NCBI RefSeq assembly: GCF_947500765.1
Contig: NZ_CANMTH010000009.1
Location: 1-64,000 of the forward strand
Direction: 5' to 3'
DNA: 64,000 bases
From: an uncultured Formosa sp.
GTDB taxonomy: Bacteria; Bacteroidota; Bacteroidia; Flavobacteriales; Flavobacteriaceae
Below the pieces are notes generated by a model. The model was not told where the DNA came from. It did no database searches and saw nothing but the letters and a program-made list of their open reading frames with translations. Positions 54,532 through 62,140 of this stretch are shown one piece after another; position 1 is the stretch's first letter, and each line of letters starts with the position of its first letter. The position numbers were made by a program, and so were the translations under genes.

Positions 54532-54566
54532 GGTTATAGCGTGGTTAAGCCATGCTTATAACAACC
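54532..54566. other. Stem-loop between mnmE and the DUF6266-like gene
   Basis: GGTTATA then GCGTGG-TTAA-GCCATGC then TATAACAACC forms an imperfect two-part stem. There is no T-run on the minus strand, so it is not an ordinary terminator; it may be a leader structure of the downstream gene or its insertion boundary. Confidence 0.4.
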
Positions 54567-54661
54567 TTATAGCGAGTATAATATATACTTATAAAGATAC
54601 CAATTTATACATTAAGGAACCTATAAGCACACAGAAAAAGAGCAGAAAAGCAGTAAACGTA

Positions 54662-56056
54662 TTATTTCCCGATACAGAAATTGGCAAAAATATTGCCCAG
54701 AAGTTCATCGTTAGTAACCTGTCCGGTAATGACTCCAAAATGATACAACGCTTCACGAATATCTATCGCCATTAAATCGCTCGATAAATCGGTATCTAAA
54801 CCATATTGTACTTTTTGGATTTCCTCCAAGGCTTTCAATAAGGCATCATAATGTCTGGTGTTAGTCACTATAGTTTCATTGTTTCTTAAAGCGCCTGTAT
54901 TTACAAAATCTAAAAGCTTTGTTTTTAATTCTTCGACACCTAAGCCCGTTTTAGCAGATAATAAATGAACGTCAGGAATGTGAGATTGTAATAGCGTAAT
55001 CGTATCATCGGTTAATGTATCCACTTTATTCACGATAATCACCATCGGTTTTAAAGGATACTTATTTTTTACTTTTTCAATTTCAATACGACAACTTTTA
55101 ATAGCAGCTTCGGTATGCAATTCGGTACCATCAAAAAGAAAAACAACCACTTGCGACTGTTCTATTTTTTCAAAAGTCTTCTTAATTCCTAAACCTTCAA
55201 CATGATCTGTAGTTTCACGAATACCTGCTGTATCTATAAAGCGGAATCCAATACCACCAATACTTAATTCGTCTTCAATGGTATCTCTAGTGGTCCCTGC
55301 AATAGCACTTACAATAGCGCGTTCTTCATTTAAAAGCGCATTAAGTAAAGTCGATTTCCCAACATTAGGTTCCCCAACTATGGCTACAGGAATTCCGTTT
55401 TTAATCACATTTCCTACGGCAAACGAATCGATTAAACGTTTCAACACAAAGGTAATACGTGTTATTAACTCACGGAATTGAGTGCGATCGGCAAAGGCCA
55501 CATCTTCTTCCGCAAAGTCTAATTCTAATTCTATTAACGAAGCAAAATTTAAAAGCTCTTCTCGAAGTTTAGCGATTTCAGAAGAGAATCCGCCACGCAT
55601 TTGCTGCATCGCAATCTGGTGAGAGGCTTCATTATCACTTGAAATTAAATCGGCTACAGCTTCAGCCTGACTTAAATCTAATTTGCCGTTTAAAAAGGCA
55701 CGTAAAGTAAATTCTCCAGCATCTGCCATACGACATCCTCTACGTAAAAATAATTGAATAATTTCTTGCTGAATATATTGCGACCCATGACAAGATATTT
55801 CAATAACATCTTCGCCTGTATACGATTTCGGATTCTTAAAAATAGACACCAAAACCTCATCTATAACACGCTTGTCATCTAAAATATGTCCCAAATGAAT
55901 CGTGTGAGTCAACTGGTTTTCTAGTATTTTTCCGCTAACAGATTTAAAAGCAGCACTGGCTAAACGGATAGCATCTTTACCAGACAAGCGAATAACCGCA
56001 ATAGCTCCCGCTCCAGATGGTGTTGCCAAAGCAATAATTGTATCGTTATAATTCAT
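54662..56056 (-). CDS. mnmE: tRNA uridine-34 modification GTPase MnmE
   Basis: 464 residues, normal family length. With MnmG it adds the carboxymethylaminomethyl group to wobble U34. The N-terminal tetrahydrofolate-binding domain begins DTIIALATPSGAGAIAVIRLSG. The G domain has G1 GEPNVGKS (228-235), G2/G3 AGTTRDT and DTAGIRETTDHVEGLGI, and G4 NKVD. The chain ends in the obligatory C-terminal CIGK, whose Cys is catalytic. Divergent from the TlpA-like gene; the nearest upstream gene is 110 bases away on the other strand. Confidence 0.97.
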   Translation of the reverse strand: MNYNDTIIALATPSGAGAIAVIRLSGKDAIRLASAAFKSVSGKILENQLTHTIHLGHILDDKRVIDEVLVSIFKNPKSYTGEDVIEISCHGSQYIQQEIIQLFLRRGCRMADAGEFTLRAFLNGKLDLSQAEAVADLISSDNEASHQIAMQQMRGGFSSEIAKLREELLNFASLIELELDFAEEDVAFADRTQFRELITRITFVLKRLIDSFAVGNVIKNGIPVAIVGEPNVGKSTLLNALLNEERAIVSAIAGTTRDTIEDELSIGGIGFRFIDTAGIRETTDHVEGLGIKKTFEKIEQSQVVVFLFDGTELHTEAAIKSCRIEIEKVKNKYPLKPMVIIVNKVDTLTDDTITLLQSHIPDVHLLSAKTGLGVEELKTKLLDFVNTGALRNNETIVTNTRHYDALLKALEEIQKVQYGLDTDLSSDLMAIDIREALYHFGVITGQVTNDELLGNIFANFCIGK

Positions 56057-56138
56057 GATGCAAAAGTAAACATATTCCTTAAAAAAATATCGCTATAGTC
56101 TTATCTAAATCTTAACAGATATTCAACATTTATTCTGT

Positions 56139-56146
56139 TATATTTG
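56139..56146 (+). promoter_or_regulatory. -7 box of the TlpA-like gene
   Basis: TATATTTG fits the flavobacterial TAnnTTTG element and lies 25 bases before the ATG at 56171. No clear -33 TTTG at the usual distance. Confidence 0.5.
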
Positions 56147-56170
56147 TGCAAATTATAAAACAACTTTAAC

Positions 56171-57292
56171 ATGTTTAAAAAGATTGCACTACTAAGTTTG
56201 GTAGCTTTAGCATTTTCTTGTGCTAAGGAAAAAGAAGGGTTTACACTTGACGCATCATTTAACGATGCCGTAAATGGTAAAGCCATAAAATTATTTAAAG
56301 CTGATGGACAAAAACAAGTCGTAATGGACTCTACCGTGGTTACAGATGGTAAAGCTCACTTAGAAGGATTGGTTACTGCTCCAGATTTATATTTTATTGA
56401 AATTGAATCCGTACGTGGAAACATCCCTGTTATTCTTGAAAATGAAGACATGACAGTTGCTATTAATACCGATAGTATTTTTAATACACGTGTGCAAGGA
56501 AGTAAAGAAAACGATGCTTTTAATACCTACCAATCGTACATGATTGAATTACAAAAAAAGAATCAAACCTTAAGTCAAGAGTTTAGAACAGCACAACAAA
56601 CTAAAGATTCTGTGCTTGCTTTAGAAGTTCAGAACCGTTACAAAACTATGGTTGATGATAATATGGCTCATGATCTTGAATTCATGAAATCTAATAACGA
56701 TGCCTTTGTATCGGCACTGATTTTAGAACGTCACTTAGGAAACAAAAACATCCCTTTTCAAGATAAAAAAGAGATTTACGAAAACTTTACTTCTCGAATT
56801 AAAGAGACGCGTTTAGGTAAAACATTAGGCGATGCCATTAAGGCTGAAGGTGCTACTGCTGTTGGTAGTGTTGTAGAAGATTTCTCTGCGCCAAATCCTG
56901 AAGGAAAAACAGTTGCTTTAAACGATATTAAAGGAAAGGTAACAATTATCGATTTCTGGGCTGCTTGGTGCGGACCATGTAGAAAAGAAAACCCGAATTT
57001 AGTAAAGGTATATAACCAATATCACGACAAAGGTTTAGAAATATTAGGAGTGTCTTTAGACGGAACACCAAGACAAAAAGATCCTAAAGCAGAATGGATT
57101 GCTGCTATTGAAAAAGATGGCTTAGCATGGCACCAAATTTCTAACTTAAACTATTTTGAAGACCCAATCGTAAAACAATTTAATATCCGTGCAATTCCAG
57201 CAACATACGTGCTAGATGCCGATGGTAAAATTGTAGCTTCAGGTTTAAGAGGTCAAGCCTTAGAAGATAAAATCGCAGAATTATTGAACTAA
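56171..57292 (+). CDS. TlpA-like thiol-disulfide oxidoreductase with DUF4369
   Basis: 373 residues, lipoprotein (lipobox FSC, Cys at about 17), so an outer- or inner-membrane-anchored periplasmic reductase. The N-terminal domain (about 24-120) is DUF4369 type (GFTLDASFNDAVNGKAIKLF, YFIEIESVRGNIPVILENEDMTV), a helical linker follows, and the C-terminal thioredoxin domain (about 235-373) has IDFWAAWCGPCRKENPNL with the CGPC active site and cis-Pro in IRAIPATYVLDADG. It likely reduces cytochrome maturation or disulfide substrates. A hairpin terminator and the tandem array follow. Confidence 0.92.
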   Translation: MFKKIALLSLVALAFSCAKEKEGFTLDASFNDAVNGKAIKLFKADGQKQVVMDSTVVTDGKAHLEGLVTAPDLYFIEIESVRGNIPVILENEDMTVAINTDSIFNTRVQGSKENDAFNTYQSYMIELQKKNQTLSQEFRTAQQTKDSVLALEVQNRYKTMVDDNMAHDLEFMKSNNDAFVSALILERHLGNKNIPFQDKKEIYENFTSRIKETRLGKTLGDAIKAEGATAVGSVVEDFSAPNPEGKTVALNDIKGKVTIIDFWAAWCGPCRKENPNLVKVYNQYHDKGLEILGVSLDGTPRQKDPKAEWIAAIEKDGLAWHQISNLNYFEDPIVKQFNIRAIPATYVLDADGKIVASGLRGQALEDKIAELLN

Positions 57293-57313
57293 GTTTATAA
57301 TTCTACTACCATA

Positions 57314-57352
57314 AAAAAAAGCCTTCATTGTTTAACCGCATGAAGGCTTTTT
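57314..57352 (+). terminator. Rho-independent terminator
   Basis: AAAAGCCTTCAT and ATGAAGGCTTTT form a strong stem with a T-run, 22 bases after the TlpA-like gene. Confidence 0.9.
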
Positions 57353-57361
57353 TATGCGCTT

Positions 57362-58392
57362 ATATCATTCAAAGCAAACGCAGTGCAGCAAAGAATCCCT
57401 AACTCGAATGTCATTCAAAGCAAAACGCAGTGAAGCAAAGAATCCCTAACTATAATGTCATTCAAAACAAACGCAGTGCAGCGAAGAATCCCTAACTCGA
57501 ATGTCATTCAGAGCAAACGCAGTGCAGTGAAGAATCCCTAACTCGAATGTCATTCAGAGCAAACGCAATGAAGCGAAGAATCCCTAACTATAATGTCATT
57601 CAGAACAAACGCAGTGCAGTGAAGAATCCCTAACTATAATGTCATTCAGAGCGTAACCCAGTGAAGCGAAGAATCCCTTACTCTAATGTCATTCAGAGCA
57701 AAACGCAGTGAAGCGAAGAATCCCTAACTATAATGTCATTCAGAGCGTAACCCAGTGCAGTGAAGAATCTCTAACTCGAATATCATTCAGAGCGTAACCC
57801 AGTGAAGCGAAGAATCTCTAACTCGAATGTCATTCAGAACAAACCCAGTGCAGTGAAGAATCTCTAACTATAATGTCATTCAGAGCGTAACCCAGTGAAG
57901 CGAAGAATCCCTTACTCTAATGTCATTCAGAACAAACGCAGTGAAGCGAAGAATCTCTAACTATAATGTCATTCAGAGCGTAACCCAGTGAAGCGAAGAA
58001 TCCCTTACTCGAATGTCATTCAGAGCAAACGCAGTGAAGCGAAGAATCCCTTACTATAATGTCATTCAGAACAAACGCAGTGCAGTGAAGAATCCCTAAC
58101 TATAATGTCATTCAGAGCGTAACCCAGTGAAGCGAAGAATCCCTAACTCCACACTATAAAGATTCCTCCTACCGTCGGAATGACAACACACAAACAATCC
58201 CAAATGTCATTCAGAGCGTAACCCTGTGAAGCGAAGAATCTATTACTATAATGTCATTCAGAGCAAAACGCAGTGCAGTGAAGAATCCCTAACTCCAAAA
58301 CATAAAGATTCCTCCTACCGTCGGAATGACAACACACGAACAATCCCAAATGTCATTCAGAGCATAACCCTGTGAAGCGAAGAATCCCTAAT
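57362..58392. repeat. Tandem array of twenty 46/47-bp units
   Basis: Twenty units of the type TGTCATTCAGAGCGTAACCC + AGTGAAGCGAAGAATCCCTA + A-CTATAA/TCGAA occur. The spacing of TCATTC is 46 or 47 bases (57364, 57411, 57458, 57504, 57550 ... 58108). Variants alternate between CAAACGCAG and CGTAACCCAG, GAAGCGA and GCAGTGA, and TATAATG and TCGAATG. Units 18 and 20 are each preceded by an inverted cousin (GATTCCTCCTACCGTCGGAATGACA) at about 58158 and 58303, giving 99-base steps. It fills the gap between the TlpA-like terminator and the rhomboid stop. It is not a CRISPR array since the units are near-identical over their whole length. Confidence 0.92.
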
Positions 58393-59041
58393 TAAGCTTC
58401 CCCGTTTTATGAAGAACAAACAAAATAACGATAGGTATAGCCAACAAACCAATCATCAATAAATTAGTTTGAAACAACGATGGAAACAAAATTAAAGTGG
58501 TAACATAACCACCAATTGCACCTCCAAAATGGGCATCGTGACCAATATTACCAATACGGTTTTTCATACCATAAATAGAATATAACAAATACCCAATACC
58601 AAACACATAAGCAGGAATTGGAATAGGAATAAAAAACATATACAAACTCATATTAGGCTCTAATAATATAGCTGAATACAAGATTCCCGTTACAGCACCA
58701 CTCGCTCCTACCGCACTATATTCATATTCGTTTTTATGAAAAAACAACGACAATAAACTCCCTAAAATCAAACTGACTAAATAAACAACTATAAAGTTGA
58801 AATTACCTAAGTATGAAACCACAACATCTGCAAAGAAATACAGCGTAAACATATTAAAAAACAAGTGAGACATATCTACATGTAAAAAACCAGAACTAAA
58901 CATTCTCATTTTTTCACCGCGATTAATAGCTCCTACATTAAACTTATATTTTTCAAAAAAGCTAAAATCATTAAATCCTTTTAGAGAGATAATCACATTC
59001 GCCGCAATAATCACAATAGTTACTATACTTAAATTCCCCAT
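58388..59041 (-). CDS. Rhomboid-family intramembrane serine protease
   Basis: 217 residues with six predicted helices. Catalytic Ser114 in GASGAVTGI and His171 in HDAHFGGAIGG form the dyad; Asn63 in HVDMSHLFFNMFTLYFF is the oxyanion residue; the helix-dimer motif GxxxG follows His171. It cleaves transmembrane helices of unknown partners. The stop codon lies inside the last unit of the tandem array. It is transcribed divergently from the acyltransferase through back-to-back promoters. Confidence 0.92.
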   Translation of the reverse strand: MGNLSIVTIVIIAANVIISLKGFNDFSFFEKYKFNVGAINRGEKMRMFSSGFLHVDMSHLFFNMFTLYFFADVVVSYLGNFNFIVVYLVSLILGSLLSLFFHKNEYEYSAVGASGAVTGILYSAILLEPNMSLYMFFIPIPIPAYVFGIGYLLYSIYGMKNRIGNIGHDAHFGGAIGGYVTTLILFPSLFQTNLLMIGLLAIPIVILFVLHKTGKLN

Positions 59042-59060
59042 AAACTATAAACTTATATTT

Positions 59061-59068
59061 CAAATATA
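59061..59068 (-). promoter_or_regulatory. -7 box for the rhomboid gene
   Basis: On the minus strand this is TATATTTG, with TTTTG at 59086-59090 as a -33 box 17 bases upstream. Both elements fit the flavobacterial promoter model. Confidence 0.6.
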
Positions 59069-59071
59069 CTA

Positions 59072-59079
59072 TATATTTG
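59072..59079 (+). promoter_or_regulatory. -7 box for the acyltransferase gene
   Basis: TATATTTG on the plus strand, 25 bases before the ATG at 59104 and 3 bases from the oppositely oriented box of the rhomboid gene. The two polymerases cannot bind at once, so the genes may compete. Confidence 0.55.
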
Positions 59080-59103
59080 TTTTTGCAAAACTAAAACTAA
59101 ATA

Positions 59104-59994
59104 ATGCAATTCCTCGCTTATATTCTTGTTTATCCTATTATTTGGCTCATTTCTATACTTCCGTTTAGACTGCTATATGCATTCTCAGACGGGCTGTATG
59201 TCTTACTATACCATATTATTGGATATAGAAGAAAAACAGTTAAAGAAAATTTAGACTTGGTATTCCCTAACAAATCCGAAACCGAAAAAAAACGAATCAC
59301 CAAAGCGTTTTACCATCATTTATGTGATATGACGGTTGAGGCTATGAAATCGCTAACCATTTCTGAAGCGGAAATTAAAAAACGTTTCCAATTTAAAGAT
59401 TTAGATGTCATTCAAGATTTAGTAGCGAATAATAAAAGTGTGGCTTTAATGTGCGCACATTATGGAAGTTGGGAATGGATTTTCGTGCTACAATCTTACG
59501 TAAATGTAAAAGGATACGCGGTATATAAAAAACTAAAGAACCCGTACTTCGATAAATTGGTTAAAAGAATACGTGCACGATACAATAGTTATTTAATTAC
59601 CACTAAAGAAACGGTACCAACACTAATGCATGCTAAGGTTAACAATAATCTAATGATATGTGGTTTTGTCTCTGATCAATCTCCTAAAATAAACAGCGCC
59701 CATTATTGGACCAATTTTATGGGAATAAAAGTACCCGTGTACACCGGAGCAGAAATGCTCTCTAAACGTATAGATATGTCTGTGGTATTCTTTAGAGTGA
59801 AACGTTTAAAACGTGGACATTACGAAACTACATTCGAGTTATTAGCAGATCAGGCCAAAGACTATGAAAACTACGAGATTACCGATGCCTTTTTAAGAAA
59901 GGTTGAAAAACAAATAGAAGAAGCGCCCGAGTATTATTTATGGACGCACAAACGTTGGAAACATAGAGATAAAGTCCCTGCAGAATTCCTGTAA
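59104..59994 (+). CDS. Lipid A-type lysophospholipid acyltransferase (LpxL/HtrB-like)
   Basis: 296 residues. An N-terminal membrane segment (FLAYILVYPIIWLISILPFR) anchors it to the inner membrane. The active-site His-x4-acid motif is HYGSWEW within VALMCAHYGSWEWIFVL; further marks are GFVSDQSPKINSAHYWTNFMG and GAEMLSKRIDMSVVFFRVKR, and the end EAPEYYLWTHKRWKHRDK is typical. It should add a secondary fatty acyl chain to lipid A or a related lipid. Bacteroidota usually make penta-acyl lipid A with one such enzyme. A terminator follows. Confidence 0.9.
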   Translation: MQFLAYILVYPIIWLISILPFRLLYAFSDGLYVLLYHIIGYRRKTVKENLDLVFPNKSETEKKRITKAFYHHLCDMTVEAMKSLTISEAEIKKRFQFKDLDVIQDLVANNKSVALMCAHYGSWEWIFVLQSYVNVKGYAVYKKLKNPYFDKLVKRIRARYNSYLITTKETVPTLMHAKVNNNLMICGFVSDQSPKINSAHYWTNFMGIKVPVYTGAEMLSKRIDMSVVFFRVKRLKRGHYETTFELLADQAKDYENYEITDAFLRKVEKQIEEAPEYYLWTHKRWKHRDKVPAEFL

Positions 59995-60025
59995 ATATTC
60001 TAATTTCGATTACATGATATACAAA

Positions 60026-60056
60026 AAAAGACACCTTAATAAGGTGTCTTTTTTAG
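60026..60056 (+). terminator. Rho-independent terminator
   Basis: AAAAGACACCTT and AAGGTGTCTTTT form a perfect stem with a T-run, between convergent acyltransferase and glmM; it can act in both directions. Confidence 0.9.
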
Positions 60057-60074
60057 TTCTATGTACGTTGTCGT

Positions 60075-61463
60075 TTACAAGCCTGCTATTTTAGAAATCT
60101 CAGCAATAAAACGATCTGCTAAAGCATCGGCTTCTGTTTGCGATCCGGCTTCTGTATACACACGAATAATAGGTTCTGTATTACTTTTACGTAAGTGTAC
60201 CCAGTTGGTTGGGAAGTCAATTTTCACACCATCTATAGTCGTTATCTGCTCTGAAGCGTATTGCGCTTCCATCGCTTTTAAAATACCATCGACATCCAAT
60301 TCAGGGGTTAATGCTATTTTCTTTTTACTCATATAGTATTGCGGATATGATGCTTTTAAAGCACTAACCGACATTCTCTTTTCGGCTAATAAACTTAAAA
60401 ACAAAGCTACTCCTACAAAAGCGTCACGTCCGTAATGTAAGGTTGGGTAAATAATACCACCATTACCTTCACCGCCAATAACCACGTTGTTCTTTTTCAT
60501 TAAAGTTACCACATTCACTTCTCCTACAGCACTTGCTTCGTAGGTTCCGCCATGTTTTTCAGTAACATCACGTAAAGCACGCGTCGAGCTCATATTACTA
60601 ACGGTGTTCCCTGGGTTTTTACTTAGCACATAATCTGCACAAGCAACAAGCGTGTATTCTTCTCCAAACATTTCACCTGTTTCATCCATAAACGCTAAAC
60701 GGTCTACATCAGGATCTACTACAATTCCAAAATCGGCATGTGCTTTTACTACAGCTTCAGATAAATCGGTTAAGTGTTCTTTTAATGGTTCTGGATTATG
60801 AGGGAATTGTCCGTTAGGTTCACAGAATAACTTCACAGCTTCTACACCTAAACGTTCTAAAAGCAACGGAATTGCTAATCCTCCTGTAGAGTTTACACCA
60901 TCTACCACCACTTTAAATTTAGCGTCTTTTATAGCCTCTAGGTTTACTAATGGTAAGTCTAAAACCTCATCAATATGAATATCTATATAGGCATCGTTTA
61001 TAGAAATGTCTCCCAAACTATCAACATCCGAAAACTGAACCGTATCGGCTTCAGCATAATCTAAAATTTTAGCACCTTCTTCAGCATTTAAAAACTCGCC
61101 TTTAGCATCTAATAATTTTAAAGCATTCCACTGTTTTGGGTTATGGCTAGCCGTTAAAATAATACCTCCATCTGCATGTTCTAAAGGCACAGCAATCTCT
61201 ACTGTTGGCGTAGTAGACAGTCCAAGATCAATCACATGAATTCCCATGCCTACAAGCGTATGCATAACTAAACTCTGTATCATTTCTCCTGAAATTCGAG
61301 CATCACGACCAACAACAACGCGGTAATTGTCTTTATTGCGTTGTGCCTTAACCCAAGTACCATAAGCTGCAGCAAATTTAACAGCGTCTATTGGAGTTAA
61401 ATTATCTCCTACAGCACCACCAATGGTACCTCGTATTCCTGAAATTGATTTAATTAATGTCAT
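60075..61463 (-). CDS. glmM: Phosphoglucosamine mutase
   Basis: 462-residue alpha-D-phosphohexomutase. The phosphorylated Ser106 lies in TASHNPKQWNALK, the Mg-binding loop is DPDVDR (250-255), the sugar-binding loop is GGEGNGGIIYP (E-G-N-G), and the phosphate-binding loop is RKSNTEPIIRVY. The GlmM role (GlcN-6-P to GlcN-1-P for peptidoglycan and LPS) fits the short C-terminus and Bacteroidota annotation practice, but phosphomannomutase activity cannot be excluded. A -7 box TATATTTG lies at 61483-61490 on the minus strand. Confidence 0.88.
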   Translation of the reverse strand: MTLIKSISGIRGTIGGAVGDNLTPIDAVKFAAAYGTWVKAQRNKDNYRVVVGRDARISGEMIQSLVMHTLVGMGIHVIDLGLSTTPTVEIAVPLEHADGGIILTASHNPKQWNALKLLDAKGEFLNAEEGAKILDYAEADTVQFSDVDSLGDISINDAYIDIHIDEVLDLPLVNLEAIKDAKFKVVVDGVNSTGGLAIPLLLERLGVEAVKLFCEPNGQFPHNPEPLKEHLTDLSEAVVKAHADFGIVVDPDVDRLAFMDETGEMFGEEYTLVACADYVLSKNPGNTVSNMSSTRALRDVTEKHGGTYEASAVGEVNVVTLMKKNNVVIGGEGNGGIIYPTLHYGRDAFVGVALFLSLLAEKRMSVSALKASYPQYYMSKKKIALTPELDVDGILKAMEAQYASEQITTIDGVKIDFPTNWVHLRKSNTEPIIRVYTEAGSQTEADALADRFIAEISKIAGL

Positions 61464-61482
61464 AAAATAATTTAAGTTTCAA

Positions 61483-61490
61483 CAAATATA
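61483..61490 (-). promoter_or_regulatory. -7 box of glmM
   Basis: TATATTTG on the minus strand, 20 bases upstream of the glmM start, matching TAnnTTTG. Confidence 0.55.
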
Positions 61491-61537
61491 ATATTTCATT
61501 ATGGTAATCTTATATTTTGAATTTGTAAATTCCCCAA

Positions 61538-62140
61538 ATGAATTATTTAGCGCACATATATCTTTCGGAAAACCGTCCCAAAGTCACCATAGGTAATTTT
61601 ATAGCCGATGGAAATGGGATTAGAGGGAAATCGTATCAGAAATTCGATAAAGATATTCAAGTTGGTATTTTATTACATCGCCAAATTGATACCTTTACCG
61701 ATGCGCATCCTACCGTAAGACAAAGCACCAAACGATTACACAAAAATTATGGCCATTATTCAGGAATTATAATCGATATCTTTTACGATCATTTTTTAGC
61801 AAAAAACTGGACCTCCTATTCTGATGTACCTTTAAATGAATATGCAAACGCATTTTATAATTTATTAGAAGAACATGTAGATGATTTACCGAAATATACC
61901 CAACACATTTTACCATATATGAAAAAAGGCAATTGGCTAGTAAGCTATGCCTCTATAAAAGGTATTGAAAGTGTACTAAAAGGCATGGATAAACGTACCA
62001 AAAACCAATCGCAAATGTACCTCTCCATAACCGAATTAGAAACCCATTACAAGGAATTTGAATCTGAATTCACCTCCTTTTTTGAAGAATTACGCCAGTT
62101 TTCTCACACGAAACTAAACACCATTATAAATAACATATGA
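61538..62140 (+). CDS. acpH: Acyl carrier protein phosphodiesterase
   Basis: 200 residues, DUF479/AcpH type. It starts MNYLAHIYLSENRPKVTIGN and has FIADGNGIRGK, ILLHRQIDTFTDAHP, RLHKNYGHYSGIIIDIFYDH, with the conserved His/Asp residues of the HD-like metal site. It removes the 4'-phosphopantetheine arm from holo-ACP. The last four bases overlap the start of the gamma-glutamyltransferase (ATGA), so the two are co-translated, an odd functional pairing. No role shared between them is known. Confidence 0.87.
   Translation: MNYLAHIYLSENRPKVTIGNFIADGNGIRGKSYQKFDKDIQVGILLHRQIDTFTDAHPTVRQSTKRLHKNYGHYSGIIIDIFYDHFLAKNWTSYSDVPLNEYANAFYNLLEEHVDDLPKYTQHILPYMKKGNWLVSYASIKGIESVLKGMDKRTKNQSQMYLSITELETHYKEFESEFTSFFEELRQFSHTKLNTIINNI

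Noticed and set aside
54532..54566. tRNA gene or terminator between mnmE and the next gene
   Set aside because: The hairpin lacks the four-arm tRNA layout and CCA end, and no T-run follows on the transcribed strand.
57362..58392. CRISPR array
   Set aside because: Regular repeats are present, but there are no unique spacers: the whole 46/47-bp unit is repeated with small variations, and no cas gene is in the window.
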